Of a DNA stretch of 64,000 nt, positions 22,900 to 35,219 are shown in pieces. The DNA comes from Symbiodinium natans (lineage: Eukaryota > Sar > Dinophyceae > Suessiales > Symbiodiniaceae): assembly GCA_905221605.1 (NCBI GenBank), contig CAJNDS010002201.1, positions 257,022-321,021 of the forward strand. The letters run 5' to 3'. The stretch's first letter is position 1, and every line of letters starts with the position of its first letter. The position numbers were made by a program, and so were the translations under genes. Below the pieces are notes generated by a model. It searched no databases. It was not told the DNA's origin and was given only the letters and a program-made list of their open reading frames with translations.

Positions 22900-23080
22900 T
22901 GCAAATGCCTTTAAAGGCTGATGGTTGCAAGTGCAACCGGGTTTGCTCGTTTGCTGTTGTTGAATGTGACTTGCGTGTTTGTAATTGTGGCCATCCTGTT
23001 TTGCTGAACGTGGCTCTGCTTGTTGTGACAGCTGGGGTGCTTGTTGACTGTGGCACTCGTTTGTTGAATGCATCCATCTA
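22900..23080. repeat. Inverted relatives of the ~113-bp repeat motif
   Basis: On the minus strand this stretch repeats CATTCAACAAAC and CGTTCAGCAAA, the same motifs that occur in direct orientation at 22125-22840, suggesting an inverted, decayed extension of the array. Confidence 0.5.
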
Positions 23081-23499
23081 CTCACGTGGAGTGAAAGCAA
23101 CTGTCGCGCTTGACCTTGCAGGATTGGCAAGTTTATCAGTTTATCCACCTTGGCTTAAACCTTAACATGTGCCGCGAATGCGAAGGCCAACTGCTCCTTA
23201 TGAGAAGCTAAACAAACAAACAAACAAAGCGCGCCTCAGCTACTTGTGCCTCTGTGCATGACACAGTCCAAGCCTGGCAGATTGTTGCTGAAGACAATGA
23301 GCTAATCGCGCACATGAACCCTCAACTTCACTGCTTCCTAAGAGGCAACGGGCTACCAGACATCTGGCCTGCGTGGCTGTCAAGCATCGGAACAGAGAGA
23401 AGGGGTCCTCAGAACAGTAACAGGAAAGATCAGGAAAGCAGCAACAGTTGGCAAGCGATGAACAACGGGCAATGCAACCCTCTCAGCTTCGCTGTCAGA

Positions 23500-24460
23500 A
23501 TCTGCAAGCCTGAGATCGCCTGAGGCCTGCACATTTGGCAAGCCCTCGTACAAGTAGCCGCCTTGCTCTGCGACGGCCTTGAGGACCTCCCAATCTGAAG
23601 GCTGTGTGCCAGAATGTGCAACAGGCAAGCCATGGCAAGCCATGGACCTCTAGTGGCAGCAGATGCTTGTCCTTGATGCACTGGAAATATGGCGGGTACC
23701 TTAGCTTCGTCATTCTCTGGTCCCTTTCCCTCGCCCTCTCACAAATGCATCTCAGGAACTCAGAGGCGTGAAGCGCACGCACGAACGTTTCAACGTCCTC
23801 GTGGTAATGCACCCTGCCAGATACCCGCACTGGCAACACAAGACAGGAGCTTGCTCAAAACACCATCGTGCCAGCACCTCCAGCTCAAATGCCTCTCCAC
23901 GACCTTCAAGAAAGACCTTGACCGCGCAATGCGGATCTGCGCAGCGATGCTACGTGGCCAGCGCTACATGAACGGTATGCTGCACAGCAACACTGAGTTT
24001 GCAGCTTTAGTGGGTCGGTTACGCGGAGATTCCCTGCCTACATGGCTGCGCATGAATCGGAAGGATTGAACGACACACAGCGACACAGCCGTGACGCACA
24101 CACACACACACACATACACACTTTGCCAAAGCTTCCGAAGCCAGCATCTCTTCAACACAGTAAGCAGGCAAGCAAGGTGCCTGAGCCGCAGAGAGCAAAT
24201 GCAAGTCCTCGGTCGATTTGCTTGTGCAAGGGAAAGCCTGCTCCGCCTCACGGAAATCCTCCATTTGCATTAGTGCTTTTTGGTGCTGCAACGCGCACAC
24301 CCTCAGGGCCCTGCTGCCGGAATCTCCTTCCTCATCGAAGACAGCAACACAAGCCATCTGTTCTATGGAGTTGCATAGCTTGTCGTGAAGTGTCTGACAC
24401 GTGTCCTGTGCCACATAAGGCCCACGCAGAGGTGACATTGCGCACAAGGCCGCCATCTTG
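23500..24460 (-). CDS. Unidentified exons on the minus strand
   Basis: 24460-24195 reads continuously for about 90 codons (MAALCAMSPLRGPYVAQDTC, then LCNSIEQMACVAVFDEEGDS, then a helical stretch). 23945-23880 reads IAAQIRIARSRSFLKVVERH and 23800-23630 reads DVETFVRALHASEFLRCICE then RMTKLRYPPYFQCIKDKHLL. The frames change between them, implying introns. The segments look mainly helical. No family is recognised. Confidence 0.35.
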
Positions 24461-24584
24461 ACGATGTCCTATGGAACGGCAGCTGCAGCCAATTGGTGAA
24501 CATTCCAATTATTTGTATATGTGAGAACGCACCTCGCCCCACAGTGTGTTCCGTGTGCGTGTGCGTGCGCCGCTCTGTCTCTGT

Positions 24585-24755
24585 GTGTGTGTGTGTGTGT
24601 ATGTTTGGTGTGTGTTTGGTGTGTGTTTGGTGTGTGTTTGGTGTGTGTTTGGTGTGTGTTTGGTGTGTGTTTGGTGTGTGTGTGTGTGTGTGTTTGGTGT
24701 GTGTGTGTGTGTGTTTGGTGTGTGTTTGGTGTGTGTGTGTGTGTGTGTGTTTTTT
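24585..24755. repeat. (TG)n with TGTGTTTGG units
   Basis: Dinucleotide TG runs alternate with about a dozen GTGTGTTTGGT units of roughly 12 bp. Frames through it are repeat artefacts. Confidence 0.9.
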
Positions 24756-25079
24756 CGGTTTTTCGCGAGGCATTCGTTGAGGTGCAGGTGAGAGTGTTTT
24801 TGATGGTTTTCCGTACTGCGTTTGTCGATTTGCAGGGGGAATCGCCTGAGGCTCATTGGCAAGATTCAGGCCAACGAAGAAAGACACTTTCCATAGACTT
24901 GAGTGTGATATGGGAAGAGGACGCTCTTCCTACGTACCTGCAATTTTTCCTTCGAACGTGCAACAGTTTGAGATTCTGTAATTAAGACTAACGTAGATCT
25001 GCCAAGTTCGGAAGTGACAGCAGAAGTGAGAATGTGCTCATTGGATTTCTCAAAGACAGCCCCATCGAGGGAAATGCCA

Positions 25080-25230
25080 TGTGTGTGTGTGTGTGTGTGT
25101 GCTCTCCGTGTGTTCTCTGTGTGTTCTCCGCATTTTCTCCGTGTGCGAGTACGCGTGCACCGGTGTGCACGTCTGCGTGTGTGCGCATCTGTGTGTTCGT
25201 GCGTGCGTGCGTGCGTGCGGGTGTGTAAGT
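25080..25230. repeat. (TG)n and GTGCG-rich microsatellite
   Basis: A pure TG run at 25081-25100 followed by degenerate GTGTGTTC and GTGCGTGC repeats. Confidence 0.85.
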
Positions 25231-26719
25231 GCGTGAAATCGCTGTGCAAAACACACAAGCTTCGGCATGTCATTCGCTTAGCAAAGAGAACAAAGGGGAA
25301 GGTCTAGAAAACGCGGGGTTCGTTGGCCAACGAAGCCACTCCTACCGCAACATTCGAATGTGCTCCTGATTCGTTCAGTGCCCGGAAGCACTCGTTTCTT
25401 TAGGCCTTTCCTTGTGTCCGGCGCGGGGACCCTACCTCCTTTGGACCTTCAAATTGTTTTCTGTGTGCCATTCCTGGTGTCTGGCACTCGCACACACCTC
25501 GGAGCTCGGTGGTTTGCGTGCGTGCGAAGGTCAAGAATCACGCTACAGGCGTCGCAAGAACCCTCTATCGCATGTATTCTCATATACCAATACAAGGACT
25601 CTACATGCACGAGGTGCTGAACAAGATGATGATCTACCACCGCGACTACCACAACCAGCACCAGGAATGGGTGTGCGCATGCTGCGTGCTGTGTATGATT
25701 ACGCCGTTGTGCAAGCGACGCAAACTCATCTCATTTCCACAGAAAGGGGTCGAGGGAGAAGGCCTGGGGGCCAACAAGGACACCCCGACTCCTACCCCAG
25801 CAGCACTAACTCAAAAAATCAGGCCCACCATCATCGTCATCAGTATCCTCATCAACGACGAGGACAAGCCGTGTGCAAAGCACTTGCAGTGCAGTTGCGA
25901 TTCTCAGCATGCATTCAAGTTCACACTTAACAAATGCCCATTTGCCACCTCATTCATTCATCGCCGACTTCCCAGTATGCTCCCTTTCTGTTTCAATAAT
26001 AAGTGCACTCACAAGGTCACTGACGAGTCCATCTCGACCACAGGTGTGGCCTAAAACGATGTCCCCACTTAATTTCACCACCGATCGCACGGGGCGGCTG
26101 AGAGTTTACAGTACCAATGTCCTCTGGAAGGCCAACGCCACGTGGGATCAAGAGCTGCTTCCGGGACTGGGTCGGACGAAGCAGCTCTACGCAGACCATC
26201 AGACAACCCCCTTATCCTGAATATCAGCTGTCCAGATACCTATCACAGAGTCGAACTTCTGTCACATGGTACGGTCTGGCGAGGTGCCGGATTTAGCGGC
26301 GAGAGTTCATTCTACCTGTTGACGTGCCAAGGTCTGGTCGGGCTTCAGCGCTTGGAGCGTCACTAGCTGGCCTTCAACATGCGCAAGCAGGCACACTGTG
26401 AGCACAGAGGAGGAGATGTCAACAAGTCGGAAGCATGCACACGGAAATGCAATGCGCTGAGTCAGATGACACGACACAATGGCTGGCTTAACACAAGGTG
26501 ACATATTCTTGGCATCCGACTCTTGCCATCCGCGTTCACCTTCAACAGGGATTACAACTCAACCGACGCATCTGCATATGCTTGCTCAACATCTTGAGCA
26601 AGCGGTAGATGTCTGAAATGCCGAAGTCAACGTAATGAATCAACAACCTGGTAAACCCATCGAGCCGTGCTAACGGATCACAACTTTCACGAACAGGCCA
26701 GAAAGTCTTGGGCGGTCAT

Positions 26720-27680
26720 TTCAGGGACCTTTTACCAACTATTGAAGTTGCCATGAACAATCGGGGCTTGCTATGATCGGGATCCTCACATAGATCAGCC
26801 ATCTTGAAGCCTGCTGGGACCCAAGATGGAACATAATCCCCCTGTACTAGCCAGGTCACCAAGCTCTGCCCTCCATAGGGCGCTGTGAGCTCTGGCTGGA
26901 AGGCCGCAAAGATCTCGCAAGCAGCCGCTCCGTCGTTTGCATTGTGCCACTTGATAGAACTAGGCATGTCAGTCTTGCACAGCTCACAGCAGTAAGCATT
27001 ACACAGAAAAATGCTCGAACTCTGCCTCCAACACGTTGGAGATCTGTTTGCTGAAGCTCATCTGATCTCTGGGAGATAGGAATTCGAGAAGCATCTCAGC
27101 CTTTCTCTGCTCAGGCTCCCTTTTTGTCAAAAGCATCATGTATCCTGGTTAAAATCGGTGTCCCCGCAAGCTGTCCATAGAGATCATCTCAGAGCAGGGC
27201 CACTTCAGTTAGTTCGTACTGAGCATACGCCTCTTCCTGCAAGTGCTTGTTTGAACGTTGCATGCAAGAACGCTGGCTCGTGCTCATGGGAGGGAAAGGT
27301 CTTGGATTCCGATTGGCGGCATCCCATGTAGACCGCGTAGAGTTGGTACAGTGCCAATCCCTCAGTACTGTACGTGCCATTTCGACACAGTAGCTTCGAA
27401 GGCTTTGCAGCCTTTGTGTGTTCTCAACCAATGGACCAGAGCCGTGCGCTCCTGATCTCGGTAGTTTGGTCCTCGCCGCTTGGTGTTGTCAAAAAGGGTC
27501 TGAACCTGCCCCAGCTGATTTGACGACAGTCCCTTTCAAAGTGTTTGACGCAGCTGGTGCATGCGAATCCTGAGCCGCTGGCAGTGCCAACGCCATCGTG
27601 ATCACCAGCGACTGCATAGGTGTAACTCCTGAAAACTCTAAGAGCTGCGCCGGGTTCTGCGCCAGGCATTGCCACCCAGG
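26720..27680 (-). CDS. Unidentified exons on the minus strand
   Basis: 27670-27430 reads for about 80 codons (LRVFRSYTYAVAGDHDGVGT, then CTSCVKHFERDCRQISWGRF). 26967-26720 reads about 80 codons (IKWHNANDGAAACEIFAAFQ, then LVTWLVQGDYVPSWVPAGFK). Both have varied, protein-like composition. An intervening segment near 27400-27300 is weaker. No family is recognised and the joins are unsolved. Confidence 0.35.
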
Positions 27681-27689
27681 TCTACATTG

Positions 27690-29030
27690 ACGAACCCAAA
27701 TGGCACATTACCGCTGCTAAAAGCTATGTATCGCAGCCGTCTGATCAATCCGAGCCACTTAGGGAACGGCAAGACTTACCTTGGGCCCAGACTTCATGCC
27801 ACCGAAAGCGCTTTCAGGTAGCTTGGCGCCCGTTGTGCCGGCGCGTGCAGACGGGGCGGAGGTTTCCTGCTCTTGTCTTCAGGCCAAGGCGTGTCAAGAT
27901 GCCAATGCAAATCAGAAGGATTGGCTGCACCCTTGGGAAACTAAGTGGCGCTAGACAAGGAGCTCAGAATGCAATGATGGAACTCATGCCATGATCCATG
28001 ACTGTCTCAGCAGGCCTCAGACACCCCGACGCAATAAACATTCGATGCGTCCTGGCCATGGTTCATCGAGAACAGCCGCAGAGGTCAGTATCAAACTCGT
28101 GGTCTGGACTCGGTCCCCCAAAAGAAAGGCCCTGTCAGTGCACTTTCAAACAGCAGAAGGAAGGACCTTGAAGAATTAGAGTACTTGACGCCGCACAAGC
28201 AATGTCTACCATGGGGCGGAATAAAAGTCGGAAAATCATGTCGCTGGTTGATGAGTGGTCGATCTGATGGAACCCAGGCGACTTAAAAAGAACTGAGCCA
28301 CGACCTAGAAGCTACACACGGGGGCAGGGGGAGGGGAGCGCCCCGCCGGACCAAGTGCCCTGGAGTCTTACCTGGCTTGAGAGATGGGCCGGGAGCTGGG
28401 CTCTGGCAAGAACACTCTCCGGCCTCCTGCGTCCCAATCTCAACAGCGCGGCTGATGCTTGGCGCATAGATGCAGTGCCCTGGTGAGGTTGGCAAGGATC
28501 CAGACCGCCAGCGAAGGAAAGTCACGTGGAGTCATGTGCCGCCTGGCCTAGGGACTGATTGGTGCGAAGCTGAAGGGAGCCATCCCTGGGAAAGCAGAGC
28601 AGGGCAGAAGAGTTGCCTGAAAACCTTGCATCCGCAACAAGCCAGTAAGAGGGCAAGCACGCAACCATGTGCCATTCGCTCGGGGCCTTTAAAACTCAAG
28701 CATGCCAGCTTAAATGGATCCATCAGTACTCTTTTGAGTCCAGCTGATAGTAAAGTTTCACAGACGATGTGAAACATCCGCGCGTTGTTCCTTCAAAACC
28801 CTGCAAGTCCCTCTAAAATCCTTTCCCTGGACGAAAACCGCCTGTAGGTTCTGGAGGATTCCGAATTCTGGCCGGGACATACACATACTAAATAGCGTTT
28901 GCATTCTGTTGCCTTGAGCTGCGCGGCACCCCGCCTGGGGGTAGCAAGAATGGTTTTCTCCCACCACTCCCGAAATCCGTCGGCCGGCTCCTGCGACTGG
29001 AAACGGTGCAGGTGCCAACTCTCCACAACA
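27690..29030. other. Stretch without a supportable gene
   Basis: Only short frames without motifs on both strands. One weak minus-strand candidate (28900-28760) is not called. Confidence 0.3.
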
Positions 29031-29044
29031 AGAGAAAGAGTCAT

Positions 29045-29780
29045 AACCATAACAATAATGATGAGAAGAACATAATACTAATAGTACTAATAGTTCTAAT
29101 AGTACTTTTAATAAGTACTAATAATACGAATCATACTACTACTAAAAATAATACAAATAATACAAACAATACTAATCATACTAATAATACTAATAATACT
29201 AATTAATACTAATAATACGAATAATACGAATAATACGAATCAATGCGAATAATACGAATTAATACGAATAATACGAATATACGAATAATACGAATACGAA
29301 GATACGAATTACTCATAATACTCATAATACTCATAATACTCATACTTACTCATACTACTCATACTACTCATACTACTCATAATACTCATAATACTCATAC
29401 TACTCATACTTCATACTACTCATACTACTCATACTCATAATCCTCATAATACTAATAATACTAATAATACTAATAATACTAATAATACTAATAATACTAA
29501 TAATACTATAATACTAATAATGCTAATAATTACTAATAATGCTAATCATACTAATAATACTAATAATACTAATAATACTAATAATCCTAATAATACTAAT
29601 AATACTAATAATACTAATAATACTAATAATACTAATAATACTAATAATACTAATAATACTAATAATAGTAATAATACTAATAATACTAGTAATACTAATA
29701 ATACTAATCATACTAATCATACTAATCATACTAATAATACTAATAATACTAATAATACTAATACCACCAAGAACAATAGA
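29045..29780. repeat. AT-rich hexanucleotide array (ACTAAT/ACTCAT)
   Basis: About 735 bp of (ACTAAT)n with blocks of ACGAAT (29215-29310) and ACTCAT (29310-29450), then nearly pure ACTAAT to the end. Frames of up to 137 codons through it translate to Asn-Thr or Ile-Leu repeats and are artefacts. Confidence 0.95.
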
Positions 29781-29914
29781 AACAATAAAAGATTTGTGAG
29801 GACTCCGGCGAAGCTCCTCGGTCTTCACTTCCAGCTTCTCAGTCTTCCCGTCTCTCAAAAGGATCTGAAGCCTTGCCAAAGCGGGCGACCCCTCGCAATG
29901 GGGACTGCCTTACT

Positions 29915-29998
29915 GTTGGTGAGTAGGCAATGAGGGAATGATCCCTTATATATAGGGGGATATAGGGTACCTCATTCCCTCATTCCCTACAAACCAAC
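29915..29998. mobile_element. 84-bp palindromic element, MITE-like
   Basis: The left end GTTGGTGAGTAGGCAATGAG and the right end, read on the other strand as GTTGGTTTGTAGGGAATGAG, form arms of about 27 bp around TATATATAGGGGGATATAGG. No coding capacity. The mobile origin is inferred from structure only. Confidence 0.5.
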
Positions 29999-30729
29999 AC
30001 CAAGCTGCGAGACCACGCCTGGTGTCAGCAGGATCTCTCCCTATGCTGAAGGTTTTCTGTGCCTGCGCTCCCGATCGAAAGATCCAGGGTGCGCATGCAA
30101 GAGCGTGGCACCATGACGTCAGGTCCTCGTCTAAGGCAGTCTTCACCATCTCCGCAGTGTCGCCCACGGATGTGTCAAACCTAATCCGATGACGACATTG
30201 CCATGCCATAACTCAGAGGCGGGCTTTTCTTGTAGTTGGAGGGCCCATTCCTAACCGAGAGCCCAGCTCCACCAAGGACGCCTTGGCTTCAAGAGTTCGG
30301 TGCAGCTTCATGCAACTCCGCAAAAGCTCGCTGTTCTTCATCTCACAAGGTGCTGGGCAGAAGTACACAGTTCGCCATTGTTGGCCTCAGAGTGGCTGAC
30401 ACTGTGGACATTTTAAGCAACTCAAGCAGGCGGTATGTGAGCAGAGAGCCATTGCCGCCCAGCACGTTCCCTGTGCAACGGCCGGATGAGACCTGGAGTT
30501 TCTCCAACTCTCCGTGTCTTGTTCAGCTTGGGCAGAAGATTCCTTCGGGGGAATTTCTGAGCTCGTCGCACTGAAACACCATCCAGTCGGACCTTGTTCA
30601 GGCCACTGACCTGGTGGAACACCAAAGTCTCAAGAAGCAGAACCTGCGCATCTAAACACGCCCGTCCTCGCCGGCGTGCTCCATTCGTAAGTTCCCCAGC
30701 TCAAGGGCCTGATGACCAACAGGCCCTAC

Positions 30730-32540
30730 ACAGCTCCAAAGTCCATGGCCGCTCCACCATCCAAGGCCTTCTTAACGAGGCTCTTGAACATGGCCGAGGA
30801 ACCTGGTGTGGCAAGGAGCATTCTGAGCACTTCCACCACTGTTCCTCTCTCTACTTCAACACTACTGGAGCACAAAGGCCTGTGAACTGTAACCTGTCCA
30901 CGCGCGCCAAAGCCTCGTGCAGAACCTTGCGGTTCAAGCCAGGCGAGAACCACTACTTTCCATGCCACGACCCGAAAGGTGAAGAGATCCTTTTGCCATT
31001 TGCAAAAAATGGGTTTGTGTGGTGTAGGCATCATCTACCTCGTGTCACGTGCGCTTGTATGCGCATCACTAGATCTGGGGCAGGTGCTTCTGGGTCAGCA
31101 TCAGGAGTGATGCCGGGCAGAACCTTTTGTGAAGCCAACATGTTCAACATGGAAAGCCACCATCTGAAACCTGTCTCAATCTCACGAGCAGCCGCAAGCA
31201 CAGCTTGGGGGGGCCACCTCCAACAGGCCATCTGGCAAACCACAGCTGGCCAAGTCGAGCCTGGTTTTAGGAAAAGGAAAGAGACCGGTCACACTCATCC
31301 CTTGATGCAACGGGCTTGCGGATCTTGCGCGGGCTGCAGCCCGACATTCCGTCTATCTCCACAGTTCCCGCTGATGTTTGTGTTGTGTCAACGATCAAGT
31401 TGGGACCCAAGCTGTATTTCCCGGAAATGGGGAAAGAATCGAGGCTGCACGATGAGGAGAACGCGGAAGCCCTGTGCCGGTCACTAACGAGCGGCAATCT
31501 CGTCCCACTTGGGCATGGTGAATGAAAGCACAAGCATCTCCAGAGTCCTGTCTGCTCAAATTTATATCCATGTCTTCTCCCCGTCCCCTCGTGGGCCTTG
31601 AGAAGCATGTGAAACGCGTCCTGTCAGGCATCAGGCAAGAGGTTTATCGAAGCTGAAACCTCATCCTTTAGAGAGACCTGCATCCGGGTCCTTCAAGCCC
31701 AGGAGAGCGAAGTTGGAGGGGGGCATTACTAAGCAGTCTCGACCTCCAGCAGACCGGTGCGCCGCAGAGCTGCGAAGAAGTTAACTGAATACACCACTTG
31801 GTAACTTGGTAGGGATGCAAGAGGGACAGAGCCATGAGCAGCTGCGCTCATGATCGCCTTCACCGTCGCGGCTGATTTCGAACTGGAAGTCGGTCTTGTG
31901 CGCCTGAAGGTTGCCCTCATGACTCATGAGGTTGCCATCAGTTTGCTATGCCCACACTGCAGGCTTTGCACAAGCCATGGTAAACATGGCAAGGTTCACC
32001 CAAATGGACGGTAGATGATCCAGCAGTGCGTCCGGCAAGGTACATATGCACACCTAGACTTTGCTGACAGCCATTGGATGCACAACCTTGCGCGGGCCTG
32101 CAGTGTAGCCTGATAGGCCTGCCAATCAGACAGTGTCAGCACAGGAACTTCCCCAGCAGGCTCTGCGCCGGCGCCTTGAGAGAGAGCCGCATGAGGGCGG
32201 CGACTTCGCCAAATTCGCCCTCACTGTCGCCTATCGCCTGCAATGCGATAGCTCAGGCGAAGGCTGGACTATCATGTAGTACCAGTCTACGCATGTCAAA
32301 GCACACGTGTGTGGCGCCTTTGGGCCCCATGCAGTTAACAGCGCCACATGGTCACTGGCTTTGCCAATGAACTTCTCCTTCAAATACCTGGCAGGCAGGA
32401 TGGTAGCTCGACTGGCCTCTTCAAGGTCATCAAAATGTCTCGGCCCCCCAAATGCCAAGAAGGATTTTTCGCAGGTCATAAAACAGATCTCTGCAGTGCA
32501 GCAGTCGATTGCAGTGTACCGCGTGCTTGTCCAGCGCAAG
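30730..32540 (-). CDS. Unidentified multi-exon gene on the minus strand
   Basis: Exon-like segments in order: 32500-32275 (FLAFGGPRHFDDLEEASRAT, then YLKEKFIGKASDHVALLTAW), 31920-31790 (two frames are possible), 31200-31035 (IETGFRWWLSMLNMLASQKV, then LPGITPDADPEAPAPDLVMR) and 30850-30730 (MLLATPGSSAMFKSLVKKAL). The opposite strand holds a 297-codon frame (30594-31487) that starts at TTG and lacks motifs; I take it as antisense shadow. Family unknown, splice sites unsolved. Confidence 0.38.
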
Positions 32541-33396
32541 CATCGCGCTGGTTGCTGTCAGGAAGCCCGAAGAACTGACCCTGACTGTTGCAGTGCTGTC
32601 CTTTTCGATATGCCCACGGGAATGCAGCTACTGCCGGCACACTCTAGGAGGCCTTCTTAATTGGACGTTTCCTTCCCCATCAGCAAAGGGCAGCACTGCT
32701 AAGACATGAGTGACATAATGACGAAATCATCCTTGTCTGCGGTCAGCAGCACATGCCCTCACGCTCGCGCCGCCCAGATGCAGGACTCATGAAGTCCTGG
32801 ACGCAGTGGATAAGGCATCCGGAAAGCTAATTGACTCTGACAAGGTCCAACCCATAGACGCAGGACGCGGAACTGGACAACCAGACTTCACTTGGCAGAG
32901 CTACTGGATGCTCATGAGACAGTCCGACACTTGTGACACAGCTGCGCCGTAATCACCACCTTGGAAGATGGGACCTGCAGTGGCCGGAGGGCGGTCGTAA
33001 CTTGCTTTCCCAGCCAGGACATGCAAGGAGCACATGCAAGAGCTTTTGCGCTCGGATGTTGGCAACACAGCACAACCTCCCTAAGCCGGATGCTCGTGAT
33101 TACCGTAGACAAGCTGATCCAAGCATGCTTGGACACTCACGCCTCTCTTGCTCCTATATAATTAGATGCTAAGTTTCTAACAGACTAGGACTGAAAAGAC
33201 GACAAAAAACTCTGGGGATTTTCTGTACTGCGCGTCGCGAATGGCAGGCAGCAGGCCTGCTTTCTGAAAAGGTTGCTCCCAGAAAACTGCACAGAACGTC
33301 AGAGCCCTCTGTTTAAGGCAGAAGAAGGCCTCCTTGTGTCCATGTTCTACGCTGGGGCCCGTAGTCCCTAACGGCTGTTTTGATTTTTTGGAATGC

Positions 33397-33635
33397 CTAC
33401 ATTTTGGCCTGAGCCCGAACCAGCAGGTCCCGACCACTTTGTTGCTTCAAGAACTGCGGGCTGAGGATCCAGCCTCCCTCCGAGGTGAAGAGCCGTTCTG
33501 CGGCCTTGTCCTGACGACTTGCTTCTTGGGTCTCTGAGCTTTCATGGTCGAAGGGGGGTTGTAGGGGCCGCAACGTTGGGCAGGGAATGGGCATACAGTT
33601 TGTGCGCAGAGCCACAGGCTCGAAGCCCTGAACCT
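33397..33635 (-). CDS. Terminal exon of an unidentified gene
   Basis: Following a pyrimidine-rich CACCTTCTGCTAG acceptor followed by G, a frame runs for about 79 codons to a stop at 33397 (FEPVALRTNCMPIPCPTLRP, then SSETQEASRQDKAAERLFTS and GRDLLVRAQAKM). The composition is protein-like with a charged, helical second half. The preceding exon is not identified; a frame immediately upstream ends at the TAG that forms the acceptor. Confidence 0.35.
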
Positions 33636-33929
33636 AGCAGAAGGTGAACGGGACAGTGTCGCCGAAGCGGGAAGAAGCTGGGGGCGAGTGCAGTGTATCG
33701 TACTGCGCATCCATGGCGGACATGCTGGGGACACAGGATACCACACTTGAGAGCAAGGCGAACGAAAGCCAGGGCCCGATCTAGATTATGTTGAGAGACA
33801 CAAGCTGCAGGCATTTGTATGGGGGGAGCACACTACGGGCCTGCCCCCCCCCCCCCCCCCCCCCGACCGATCAGAGACACCACGCGCAGTGATGGCCCCT
33901 GGTTGCTCAGGCAACAGGGCCCCCCCCAT

Positions 33930-34560
33930 CCCTGACGCGCGCAAGCTCCGAGGAGCTGAAGGTAGGAGGCCAGATTTTGCAGTTGTCTTCTTCGCACTAT
34001 GCATGCTCCCTGAGGCCATGGCTAGAACGCTGTCCGATATTGGCACTTTCTCGAGCGGGTCGTACTTGGCAGCATACTTCCCCTCAGTGTCACTGTTCTC
34101 ATGCCGTTCATCGCTAGCCCCACCGTGCTGATGGCATGTGCATGTAGTGTGCAGTGTGCCTGCTGGGGGATGTGTCCACGCGTGCGAGAAGCAGAGCGGA
34201 AGTCTTCTTGACAGGTGGTTAACGAGCTACGCCCTTCTTCCAAGCCGCGAAAGGGTCGAAGGCGTAGGCCTTCTTCCCGTGGTCTTCCGCGTAGTCGTTG
34301 TAGAGATGCCAGGCCTGAAGCGCCGCAAAGCTTGCCAAGGAAGGCCATAAAGATGAACCAGGCTCTACGTACCACTGCGCTCGTGTCACAACTCTGAAAG
34401 TAGCGAGTCCAAGGTTCGAAGGCTGCAGCCAGAAAGTACACCACGGGAACCTGTGTGGCGGAGGTCCGAGCATACTCAAGCTCCGCTGTGCATGACTTTG
34501 CCCTTTCTTGCTTGCAGCACATAGGTTGCTTGAGAGCATGGCGCTTATCAGCAGCACCAG
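33930..34560 (-). CDS. Unidentified gene, possible membrane or secreted protein
   Basis: Segments on the minus strand: 34575-34480 (hydrophobic VWSLVLLISAMLSSNLCAAS, signal-like, but opened only by a TTG at 34584), 34480-34390 (SATQVPVVYFLAAAFEPWTR in another frame), 34340-34235 (LQAWHLYNDYAEDHGKKAYA, then FDPFAAWKK) and 34095-33950 (EGKYAAKYDPLEKVPISDSV). The last two join plausibly, but no clean splice pair was found. No family is recognised. Confidence 0.35.
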
Positions 34561-35007
34561 GCTCCAAACATCAAACCTTGGCAAGGGGTCTCACCTCTGG
34601 ATGCTAGACAGGGGAGGTGAACATCTTGCCAGGATGTGGCCAGAATCTTACCCGACAATGACAAGAACCTCCTTGGGTAGTCTGAGGTGCGTCCCCTGAA
34701 ACTGCACGCCAGGGAGCGACAATACCCCGGTGATGGCCTAAGTTTCTGCATCACCACAGCACACATGGTATTCGGAGCGCCAAATATCCGAGTGCTGACA
34801 TGTGCTGAAATGCTCGCTGACCTAGACGTGTCAAGTCTTGTCATCTTCCGCCAGTGTTTTGCCGAGGTGCCGGGAGCAAGCTTGAGATGCAGGTCATGAC
34901 CCCTTGGAATAGGCTGGCAGCTCCCCAAAGGCAAATGTAGGTGATGTTCCTGGGCTCGGAGGAGTTGTGGGAGCTGTGTGCCACACCCGGCTCATGAACT
35001 CACCAAT

Positions 35008-35206
<199 letters not shown>

Positions 35207-35219
35207 TCAACACCGATAT

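Noticed and set aside
29520-29933. 137-codon Asn/Thr-rich frame
   Set aside because: It is the ACTAAT array read in frame.
30594-31487. 297-codon plus-strand frame
   Set aside because: It starts at TTG, has no motif, and lies opposite minus-strand segments of better protein character.
33625-33730. In-frame TAG suggesting a broken gene
   Set aside because: The TAG is preceded by a pyrimidine run and followed by G, so it is more simply a splice acceptor.
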